A stretch of DNA of 62,694 nt from Deltaproteobacteria bacterium. GTDB lineage: Bacteria > Desulfobacterota > DSM-4660 > Desulfatiglandales > Desulfatiglandaceae. The translations under genes were made by a program, and so were the position numbers. Location of the stretch: contig JAIPDI010000033.1 of assembly GCA_021737785.1 (NCBI GenBank), positions 1 through 62,694 on the forward strand. Direction: 5' to 3'. The notes beneath the pieces are model-generated. The model was not told the DNA's origin, made no database searches, and saw nothing but the letters and a program-made list of their open reading frames with translations. The first letter of the stretch is position 1; every line of letters begins with the position of its first letter. Below are positions 54,432 through 61,166 of this stretch, piece after piece.

Positions 54432-55247
54432 CTACCCGTCTGCTTTTCGATAATATTTCATAGCCTCCGGGAGCCGAGCCGTGATGTTCTGTATCCGGGT
54501 CTCATCGGCCGGGTGGGTGCTCAGAAATTCGGGCGGAGCGCCCCCCTTTTTCTCTTGGGACATCCGTTTCCAGAACTCCACCGCCACGCGGGGATCATAT
54601 CCAGCCATGGCCATGAATATCAGTCCCAGGCGATCCGCCTCATTCTCGTGCAGGCGACTGTAGGGAAGCATCACCCCTACAGAAGCACCCAGACCGAAGG
54701 CGGCCATCCATAGCTGGCGGGTGGTTTCCGGTTTGGTGGCCAGGGCTGTGGAGAGGGCCAGTCCGCCGGTCTGGACAAGGAGGCCCTGGCTCATTCGCTC
54801 ATCCCCATGCCGCGCCACTGCATGGGCGATCTCGTGACCCATCACCACGGCCAATCCGGCCTCGTCTTGGGTAATGGGAAGGATTCCCGAATAGATGACC
54901 ACCTTGCCGCCGGGCATGCACCAGGCATTGACTTCCGAACTCTCCACCAGGTTGAATTCCCAATGGTAGTTCTTGAGGGCATCGGAACGGTTGTTGTCGG
55001 CCATATACTGTTCCACGGCCTTCTGAATATTGTGGCCCACCCGCTTGACCATTCGGGTCTGTTCCTGATTCGTACTGAGTTTATTTTCTTCCAGGAACGC
55101 ATCATACTGCTGGAAACTCATGGAAAGCATGGTCGAACTGGGAATCAGGGCCAGCTGTTTCCTCCCGGTCACAGGGACCGTACTGCATGACGCCAACAGG
55201 AAGATCATAAACACGAGCAGATGGATGTGGTATGGGATGGATTTCAT
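54432..55247 (-). CDS. M48-family metalloprotease lipoprotein (BepA/LoiP-like)
   Basis: 271 residues from the ATG at 55247, which follows AAGGAGGGTGAAAAT. The signal peptide ends in lipobox FLLASCSTV. The zinc motif HEIAH is in VVMGHEIAHAVARHG, and the third ligand Glu is in ENEADRLGLIFMAMAGYDP. BepA of Escherichia coli assists LptD maturation and degrades stalled forms; this gene is next to lptD on the same strand, so a similar outer-membrane quality control role is a reasonable inference. No TPR domain of BepA is present. Confidence 0.9.
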   Translation of the reverse strand: MKSIPYHIHLLVFMIFLLASCSTVPVTGRKQLALIPSSTMLSMSFQQYDAFLEENKLSTNQEQTRMVKRVGHNIQKAVEQYMADNNRSDALKNYHWEFNLVESSEVNAWCMPGGKVVIYSGILPITQDEAGLAVVMGHEIAHAVARHGDERMSQGLLVQTGGLALSTALATKPETTRQLWMAAFGLGASVGVMLPYSRLHENEADRLGLIFMAMAGYDPRVAVEFWKRMSQEKKGGAPPEFLSTHPADETRIQNITARLPEAMKYYRKADG

Positions 55248-55441
55248 ATTTTCACCCTCCTTGCTTAATAACAATATCCATCATTTTAGTCCGATAGAGG
55301 TAAGGAGGCAAGATATTATTTCCGTGCGAGTTCCCTGTTTCCGCTGGTCTCCGGGCATGTCCGGCTCCCCACATGGCGCTCAAGACAACCCCCGATCAAG
55401 ATCAGATCCATATCCCACGGGCCGCCCTTTTGTCGATCTCC

Positions 55442-55470
55442 TTGACATCAGGGGGCAATATCACTACAAA
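55442..55470 (+). promoter_or_regulatory. Likely promoter of the DUF4197 gene
   Basis: TTGACA at 55442-55447 is followed after 17 bases by TACAAA (55465-55470). It lies about 90 bases upstream of the ATG at 55559. The rest of the 55248-55558 spacer shows no gene. Confidence 0.5.
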
Positions 55471-55558
55471 ATGGTATACAGATTCACGCAGTCTTCCGGA
55501 ACATTCAGACACTCCGTCAAATTTTGGTGCTCGCCATATTTGAGGGGAGGTCAGGTTG

Positions 55559-56332
55559 ATGAAAAAAAAGCCCTTGAGAACTTCTGTTTATTTTTCTTTG
55601 ATGGCGTGGGCCATCTGTTCTGCCGCAATTTTTTTGAGCTCGGACCTGACTCACGCCGGGAATAACTGGTGGGATAAAGGAAAAGGATTACTGAATAATT
55701 ACAGTAAGGGCGCCGGGCATTCCAGTTTGAGCGTTGAAGAAATCGGCGGGGGCCTCAAAGATGCATTGCGCGTGGGTACCGAAAATGTGGTGAGCCGATT
55801 GGGACGTGTGGATGGGTTTAATAGCGATCCGGTCATTCATATCCCGTTGCCGAAACAGCTGGAGGCCGTAAAGTCGATAATGGGTAAAATCGGCATGTCC
55901 GCTCAGCTTGAAGATCTCGAGCTGAAACTCAACAGGGCAGCGGAAGCGGCAACCCCAAAGGCAAAGGAGCTGTTTATCCAGGCCATCACGGAAATGCGCT
56001 TTGATGATGTGAAGACCATTTATAACGGCCCCAAGGATGCGGCCACCCAATATTTCAGAAGCAAGATGTCTCCAACCCTGGCAAGAGAGATGGAACCCAT
56101 TGTTGAAAACAGCCTCCAACAAGTGGAGGCTGTTCAGGCGTACGACAGCCTGATGAATAAATATCGCTCTGTTCCGTTTGTGCCGGACGTGAAGGCGGAC
56201 TTGACGGATTATGTTGTGGAAAAAGGGATGGATGGAATCTTTTATTACGTTGCCGAGGAAGAGGCGGCGATCCGAACAAACCCCGCCAAACGCACCACGG
56301 ACCTGTTAAGACGGGTATTCGGCGATACTTAG
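55559..56332 (+). CDS. DUF4197 family exported protein
   Basis: A 257-residue protein. The ATG at 55559 follows GGAGGTCAGGTTG. The signal peptide (SVYFSLMAWAICSAAIFLSS) is followed by DUF4197 blocks: SVEEIGGGLKDALRVGTENVVSRLG, VHIPLPKQLE-like IHIPLPKQLEAVKSIMGKIG, KAKELFIQAITEMRFDDVKTI, and GIFYYVAEEEAAIRTNPAKRTTDLL. The family is widespread in Gram-negative bacteria and has no known function. A MITE-like element begins two bases after its stop codon. Confidence 0.9.
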   Translation: MKKKPLRTSVYFSLMAWAICSAAIFLSSDLTHAGNNWWDKGKGLLNNYSKGAGHSSLSVEEIGGGLKDALRVGTENVVSRLGRVDGFNSDPVIHIPLPKQLEAVKSIMGKIGMSAQLEDLELKLNRAAEAATPKAKELFIQAITEMRFDDVKTIYNGPKDAATQYFRSKMSPTLAREMEPIVENSLQQVEAVQAYDSLMNKYRSVPFVPDVKADLTDYVVEKGMDGIFYYVAEEEAAIRTNPAKRTTDLLRRVFGDT

Positions 56333-56334
56333 CA

Positions 56335-56479
56335 GTGCCTGAACGAAAATCACGCCTTGGCGTGATTCAGGCACAATTGAATATTCAAGAATTGAAAATT
56401 GATGGAACAAAATTTACATTAACAGAACCTCTTCTCATATTTCACTGTTTCTTGATTTTCCGGGTTTCCGTTCGGGTAC
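56335..56479. repeat. MITE-like element, full copy (type B)
   Basis: A 145-base element with end GTGCCTGAACGAAAA on the left and a diverged inverted end (TTTCCGTTCGGGTAC) on the right. The left 40 bases form a nearly perfect hairpin, GTGCCTGA-ACGAAA-ATCACGCC-TT-GGCGTGATTCAGGCAC, in which ACGAAA is an unpaired bulge. The middle half differs from the type A copies but is nearly the same as 14720-14801 in reverse. Confidence 0.85.
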
Positions 56480-56615
56480 TACTTAACCCCCGGAGGCCCG
56501 CCGAACCTCACAGCCGACAGGCCTTTTCTTGCACGGCTGTAGGAGTACTTTTTTATTTTATTGATCATCTTTGGATAGACCAATCCCGCACCTCACGTGC
56601 CGAATGGAGGAGATT

Positions 56616-56960
56616 ATGATCATCAAAAAACTTGCTGACATCCCTTTTGCAGACATGACAGGCTTCGATAATATTACCAAGCAGATCGTCATCGGCCCGG
56701 ACGATAATTCCGAAGAAATTGTTCTGCGCTATTTTAAGGTGGCCCCGGGAGGATCCAGCCCGCATCATCACCACGATTTTCCTCATCTGGTCAGGGTGGA
56801 ATCCGGAAAGGGGATCGTCATTGATCCCCAAGGCAAGGAACATCCGTTAGAACCGGGGGATTACGTGTATATTCACGACGACCAGCCCCACTGCTTCAAA
56901 AACCGGGGCAATGAATCCTTCGAGTTCATATGCGTTGTGCCGGGAAGAGGGGAAGGATAG
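56616..56960 (+). CDS. Cupin-domain protein
   Basis: A 114-residue single-domain cupin; the ATG at 56616 follows GGAGGAGATT, so the 15 upstream codons are excluded. Metal ligands are visible in SPHHHHDFPHLVRVE and in the second motif PHCFKNRGNESFEFIC. Small cupins bind metals or small ligands and can be isomerases, dioxygenases or sensors, so no reaction is assigned. A promoter-like sequence for the vor operon lies just downstream. Confidence 0.88.
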   Translation: MIIKKLADIPFADMTGFDNITKQIVIGPDDNSEEIVLRYFKVAPGGSSPHHHHDFPHLVRVESGKGIVIDPQGKEHPLEPGDYVYIHDDQPHCFKNRGNESFEFICVVPGRGEG

Positions 56961-57028
56961 GCGCCTTTTAAGGGGACAGACAGCTTTGTCCGGTGAGAGA
57001 GAAGCGCTTGAAGAATACAAAAAAAATC

Positions 57029-57057
57029 TTGACAGAAAATAGAAGCATGGATATTAT
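57029..57057 (+). promoter_or_regulatory. Strong sigma70-type promoter of the vor operon
   Basis: TTGACA (57029-57034), 17-base spacer, TATTAT (57052-57057), a nearly consensus pair. Transcription would start near 57064, leaving a leader of about 300 bases before the first gene at 57361. The 56961-57360 spacer otherwise has no gene. Confidence 0.65.
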
Positions 57058-57360
57058 CTTTAGTTTTTCAGGCATTCGTTTCGGACTCCCCCGTTTCACG
57101 CAGGGCGCATGAATCCTTAACAACACGGTATCGAGACGCTCAGAGAAGATTACAATTCATTCCATCGAATGAAGGGGAATTTCTCAAGGGCCCTCTAAGT
57201 TCCGCGGCCGAAGGTCACCATGCTCCCTTGTGAAGGTCAGGTTTTCATATGATTTCACGGGGGTCTCAATTTGCAATTCCCGGATTTCGCATATCCCTTC
57301 CGTTTGAGACGGCGGGGTCATCCGAATGGGGAAAATCAACGGGGAAACGGTACAAAGAAC

Positions 57361-57603
57361 ATGGCCAAGAATACAAAAAAGGGAAAAATAGTTATCGACA
57401 GGGAGCGGTGCAAAGGGTGTCATCTGTGCATCGACGTCTGTCCCAGCAAACGAATCGAAGTCGATGCGTCGCTCAATAAGAAGGGTTACTCTCCGGCCCG
57501 ATTCAAGGAAACCGTCAATGAGGGCGAGAAGGGCTGCACTGGGTGTGCCCAGTGCGCAACGGTCTGCCCTGATGTAGCTATCGAGGTGTATCGTGCCAAG
57601 TGA
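57361..57603 (+). CDS. 2-oxoacid:ferredoxin oxidoreductase, ferredoxin subunit
   Basis: An 80-residue protein with two 4Fe-4S motifs: CKGCHLCIDVCP and CTGCAQCATVCP. The ATG at 57361 is used because upstream residues are not ferredoxin-like. This delta-type subunit transfers electrons from the thiamine site to free ferredoxin. It is the first gene of a four-gene operon and overlaps the alpha subunit by 11 bases. Confidence 0.9.
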   Translation: MAKNTKKGKIVIDRERCKGCHLCIDVCPSKRIEVDASLNKKGYSPARFKETVNEGEKGCTGCAQCATVCPDVAIEVYRAK

Positions 57604-58687
57604 AAAGATGTTAATGAACGGCTCCCAAACAGTGGGAGAAGCGGCGGTTCGCGCCGGATGCCGTTACTATTTCGGCTATCCCATCACCCCGCAAAATGAA
57701 CTTCCGGAATACTTATCCGCCCGGATGTTGGACGTCGGCGGTACATTTATCCAGGGCGAGAGCGAGGTGGCATCTATCAATATGGTTCTCGGCGCCTCGG
57801 TCGCCGGCGGAAGGGCCATGACATCCTCGTCCTCCCCGGGGATCTCCCTCAAACAGGAGGGGATCTCATACATGGCGGGCATGGAACTTCCCGCGGTCAT
57901 CATCAACATGATGCGCGGCGGGCCCGGCCTTGGAAATATCGCACCCTCGGCGGCCGATTATTTTCAGGCCACCCGGGGCGGCGGACACGGCGACTACCGG
58001 ACGCCTGTACTGGCGCCGGCCGGCGGTCAGGAACTGGTCGACCTCACATTTGCGGCCTTTGATCTGGCCGACAAATACCGCAACCCGGTCATGATCCTGG
58101 GAGACGGTCTGATGGGACAGGTAATGGAACCGGTGATCTTCCCCGATTTCATCGAACTGGCGGACTTGCCAAAAAAGGACTGGATCCTGGACGGCTGCAA
58201 AGGCCGTGAACCGAGGGCCATCTATTCCATGCTCCTGGGTCAGCAGGGCGAACTCTATAAGCACAACCTCCATCTTCAGGAAAAATACGACCGTATAACG
58301 GCCGAAGAGCTGCGATGGGAGACAAAAGGGACAGAAGACGCAGAGGTGGTTGTGGTGGCCTATGGCACGGCAGCGCGTATCGCCGAGAGCGCGATTGAAG
58401 AACTTGAGGCCGAGGGGATCCGTGCGGGCCTGTTCAGACCGATCACCCTGTGGCCCTTCCCCCTCCCTCCCCTCAGGGAGTTGTCCAAGAAGGTTCCCAG
58501 GATAGCGGTCTTTGAACTGAGCATGGGCCAGATGGTGGAAGATGTGATCCTCTCGGTCGGCGAAAGGGCCGAGATCTATTTCCATGGCCTTCCAGGAGGA
58601 ATTATCCCCACCCCGGCCCAGGTGGCCGGATTCATCCGATCGGCCGTCAAGGGCGACGGAACCGTGGGCCGGAGGATTGACGTATGA
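57593..58687 (+). CDS. vorB: 2-oxoacid:ferredoxin oxidoreductase alpha subunit (VorB-like)
   Basis: A 364-residue alpha chain with a GTG start overlapping the ferredoxin gene. The blocks FYFGYPITPQNELPE-like YYFGYPITPQNELPEYL, SSSSPGISLKQEGISYMAG and NMMRGGPGLGNIAPSAADYFQATRGGGHGDY (given here in short blocks, key residues GGPGLG and GGGHGD) are typical of the branched-chain 2-oxoacid (VorB) group. The enzyme makes acyl-CoA and reduced ferredoxin from a 2-oxoacid and CoA. The beta gene follows with a 4-base overlap. Confidence 0.9.
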   Translation: MPSEKMLMNGSQTVGEAAVRAGCRYYFGYPITPQNELPEYLSARMLDVGGTFIQGESEVASINMVLGASVAGGRAMTSSSSPGISLKQEGISYMAGMELPAVIINMMRGGPGLGNIAPSAADYFQATRGGGHGDYRTPVLAPAGGQELVDLTFAAFDLADKYRNPVMILGDGLMGQVMEPVIFPDFIELADLPKKDWILDGCKGREPRAIYSMLLGQQGELYKHNLHLQEKYDRITAEELRWETKGTEDAEVVVVAYGTAARIAESAIEELEAEGIRAGLFRPITLWPFPLPPLRELSKKVPRIAVFELSMGQMVEDVILSVGERAEIYFHGLPGGIIPTPAQVAGFIRSAVKGDGTVGRRIDV

Positions 58688-59457
58688 GCGAACAAATTGA
58701 GTACACGAAAATATTCGGCAGGCCCGAATCCTTGAAGGAGACGCCGACCCATTACTGCCCCGGATGCGGCCACTCCGTGGCCCACAGGCTGGTGGCCGAA
58801 TGTCTGGATGAATTGGGACTTCGCGAAAAGACCATCGGGGTCCCGCCCGTAGGCTGTGCAGTTCTTGCTTACAACTACTTTAATTTCGATATGGTTGAAG
58901 CCCCCCATGGACGGGCCCTGGCAGTCGCCACTGGCATCAAGCGGGTCCATCCGGACAAGTTCGTCCTCACCTACCAGGGTGACGGGGACCTGGCCGCCAT
59001 CGGAACAGCCGAGACCATTCATGCAGCCAACCGGGGAGAAAGGATATCGACAATCTTTATCAATAACGCCATCTACGGCATGACCGGCGGTCAGATGGCC
59101 CCTACGACCATCTTAGGCCAGAACGCAACCACGGCCCCCGGCGGTCGGGACCCCCGTCTCCACGGCAGTCCGATAGACATCTCCCGCATGTTGGCGGTCA
59201 GCAACGGCGTGGTATTTGTGGAACGTTGCGCCTTGGACTCGGTTAAAGAAATTCGCAAGGCCAAGAAGGCCATCAAGAAGGCCTTCCAGTGCCAGCTGGA
59301 TGACCTGGGCTTCGCCCTGGTGGAACTTCTCTCCCCATGCCCCACTAACTGGAAGATGACCCCTAAGGCCGCATGGGACTGGGTGGCCGAGGAGATGGTA
59401 AAGACCTACCCCTTGGGCGTCATCAAAGATATTACCGGATACGAGGACAAAAAATGA
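58684..59457 (+). CDS. vorA: 2-oxoacid:ferredoxin oxidoreductase beta subunit
   Basis: A 257-residue thiamine-diphosphate-binding chain. The cluster Cys pair is in HYCPGCGHS, and the TPP/Mg2+ motif GDGDLAAIG is followed by NNAIYGMTGGQMAPTT, as in other beta subunits. It overlaps alpha (ATGA) and gamma (ATGA) by 4 bases each, so the subunits are translationally coupled. Branched-chain substrate use is inferred from VorB. Confidence 0.92.
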   Translation: MSEQIEYTKIFGRPESLKETPTHYCPGCGHSVAHRLVAECLDELGLREKTIGVPPVGCAVLAYNYFNFDMVEAPHGRALAVATGIKRVHPDKFVLTYQGDGDLAAIGTAETIHAANRGERISTIFINNAIYGMTGGQMAPTTILGQNATTAPGGRDPRLHGSPIDISRMLAVSNGVVFVERCALDSVKEIRKAKKAIKKAFQCQLDDLGFALVELLSPCPTNWKMTPKAAWDWVAEEMVKTYPLGVIKDITGYEDKK

Positions 59458-59996
59458 TTACCAGAACAACGTTTGCAGGCTTCGGAGGCCAGGGCGTCCT
59501 CCTTATGGGGTATGTGCTGAGCCACGGGGCCATGCATAAAGGACTCAATGTAACCTATTTTCCTTCCTACGGCGCTGAGATGCGGGGCGGAACAGCCAAC
59601 TGCACGGTGACCCTGTCCGACAAGAAAATCGCCTCGCCGGTGGCGTCCAACCCGGATATTGTCGTGGCCATGAACTTCCCCTCACTTCAGAAGTTTGAGC
59701 CCACCGTGGTTCAGGGGGGGACTGTTTTTCTGAACGCCTCCCTGTTTGAGGAAAAGCCCTCTCGCAAGGATATCGAGGTCGTCTCAGTGCCCACGCTGGA
59801 ATTGGCCCGCGAGGCCGGATCGGAACGGGGAGGGAATATGGTCATGATAGGAACGGTCTGCGCCAAAACAGGGATGCTGTCCCTGGACGACACGATTAAG
59901 GGGATGCAGGCTGCACTCAAGGGAAAGGAAAAGTTTTTTGGACAGAATCAGAAGGCTATTGAAAGGGGATTCGCCTTTATCAGCGACGGAAAATAG
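59454..59996 (+). CDS. vorC: 2-oxoacid:ferredoxin oxidoreductase gamma subunit
   Basis: A 180-residue gamma chain; the ATG at 59454 forms ATGA with the beta stop. FAGFGGQGVLLMGYVLSHGA is the conserved start, and YGAEMRGGTANCTV is the second family block. It completes the delta-alpha-beta-gamma complex. A small palindrome (CGATAAT..ATTATCG, 60016-60033) follows downstream, not GC-rich and without a T tract, so not a clear terminator. Confidence 0.93.
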   Translation: MITRTTFAGFGGQGVLLMGYVLSHGAMHKGLNVTYFPSYGAEMRGGTANCTVTLSDKKIASPVASNPDIVVAMNFPSLQKFEPTVVQGGTVFLNASLFEEKPSRKDIEVVSVPTLELAREAGSERGGNMVMIGTVCAKTGMLSLDDTIKGMQAALKGKEKFFGQNQKAIERGFAFISDGK

Positions 59997-60146
59997 CCTG
60001 CAGCTCTGAATTAGCCGATAATAATAATTATCGAATTCGGTGCTGAGATGACCGCGTGTTATCCACAATGCCACGCCGCAACCACCAGCACCGGGGCTGA
60101 TAATGTCCATTTCCCAAATCGGACGACCCCTCGCTCACCTTAGTTA

Positions 60147-60593
60147 TCAGTTGCCGAGCACAATCCGCACAAATACCCCCGAAGCTATGTCGAACTCTCC
60201 GACCGCTTGGACAGTCCCTGGGCGTCTCTCGTCGTAGACATTGATATGAACATGTTTGGGATCATCTGGTGGATGGTCTATAAGCCACGCACCAGGGGGA
60301 ACCTGAGACCGCAACTCCCGACACTTTCCAGGAGGAGGCTGCTGACCAGCGGGACGATCGGGATACCAGATACGACATTCACCGGGAGGAGGATAATGCC
60401 CCTTTGGAATATCCAGTTTGGTATAACCATGCTGGTGAAAGTAGGAGTTTTGGTCACCGCCCTGTTGATATTGGCCGGATGGGGAATGCTTTTTCCCCTT
60501 TCCTGACTCGTTCTTTCCTTCATCAGCCGAAGACACGGAAGCCATTAGACAGCAAACGCCAAAGGCAGCAAATAGCAGTTTTAAGGCTCTCAT
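60147..60593 (-). CDS. Exported protein with PPPGxCR repeats
   Basis: A 148-residue secreted protein. The signal peptide ends ASVSSADEG, followed by a Gly/His/Gln-rich stretch and two related motifs, PPPGECRIWYPDRPAG and PPPGKCRELRSQVPPG. The end of the protein (NVYDERRPGTVQAVGEFDI) is beta-rich. Short proteins with the PPPGxCR pattern are common in Desulfobacterota and other Proteobacteria from memory, with no known function. It converges with the vor operon. Confidence 0.75.
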   Translation of the reverse strand: MRALKLLFAAFGVCCLMASVSSADEGKNESGKGKKHSPSGQYQQGGDQNSYFHQHGYTKLDIPKGHYPPPGECRIWYPDRPAGQQPPPGKCRELRSQVPPGAWLIDHPPDDPKHVHINVYDERRPGTVQAVGEFDIASGVFVRIVLGN

Positions 60594-60657
60594 CTTTTCC
60601 TCCTTTGAGAAGTAGGCAGGTTTTGCAGATGTTTTTCTAAAGCCCCGGGTCCTCAGC

Positions 60658-60690
60658 CGGGCAGATCTGCCCGATTGAGAAAAATTCTCA
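60658..60690. other. Two nearby palindromes in the 5' region of the cyclase
   Basis: CGGGCAGATCTGCCCG (60658-60673) is a perfect 16-base palindrome. TGAGAA-AAA-TTCTCA (about 60676-60690) is a second dyad. They may be operators or hairpins. The surrounding 60594-60967 region has no protein gene. Confidence 0.5.
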
Positions 60691-60967
60691 GCAGATCTTC
60701 AGGGGGTGCTCCATGACATGACCTCCCGGGAAGAGGTTATTGGGTAGGAGTGTTTGGCTTATGAAACGACAACTTGCCAGGCAAGTCAACAGATTTGTGT
60801 CCGTGATTGCATGGCTTTTAAGATCTTAAGCCGCCGTTTGGGTACGGTGGCTATATGTCAAATTGATAAAGTGATGAGATATCTGATACATACGTCACAT
60901 TATAAGACACAGCAAACAACCCTCTGCCAATTCCGCAATCCCCTGCATATTCGAGCCTCAATTCGCC

Positions 60968-60996
60968 TTGACATCTGCCCCTCTTTGGGCTTTAAT
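60968..60996 (+). promoter_or_regulatory. Strong sigma70-type promoter of the cyclase
   Basis: TTGACA (60968-60973), 17-base spacer, TTTAAT (60991-60996). Transcription would start near 61003, giving a leader of about 160 bases before the cyclase ATG. Confidence 0.65.
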
Positions 60997-61070
60997 GAAA
61001 TTGAATACTATTCATTCCGGGTAACCTAAGGCAACCCAACAGCATAACCCCGACCTTCTGGGAGGAAATC

Positions 61071-61106
61071 ATGGTTCCGCGTCTCCAGAGGGTGGTGAGA
61101 TTTTAG
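61071..61106 (+). CDS. Putative leader peptide MVPRLQRVVRF
   Basis: An 11-codon reading frame with GGGAGG 5 bases before the ATG (61060-61065), ending at TAG 61104-61106, which is the first bases of the terminator stem. It is not a known leader. Three of its 11 residues are Arg. Its position between a promoter and a terminator is the reason for calling it. Confidence 0.55.
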   Translation: MVPRLQRVVRF

Positions 61107-61150
61107 CCTCCAGTGGATATCCATATCCGCTCGGGGGCTTTTTGTTTTTT
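61105..61150 (+). terminator. Intrinsic terminator/attenuator upstream of the cyclase
   Basis: AGCCTCC pairs with GGGGGCT (one U-G), and GGATAT with ATATCC, giving a long stem (61105-61139) with a short loop, followed by TTTTTTGTTTTTT (61139-61150). It lies upstream of, not after, the gene, so it would stop transcription before the cyclase unless read-through is allowed. Confidence 0.8.
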
Positions 61151-61166
61151 AGGGAGGTGATCCCAC

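Noticed and set aside
53823-54713. 296-codon frame on the plus strand opposite lptD and the M48 gene
   Set aside because: It is antisense to two clear genes and shows no domain pattern.
60754-61029. 91-codon frame before the cyclase leader
   Set aside because: It has no ribosome binding site and spans the promoter at 60968-60996, and the amino-acid pattern is not protein-like.
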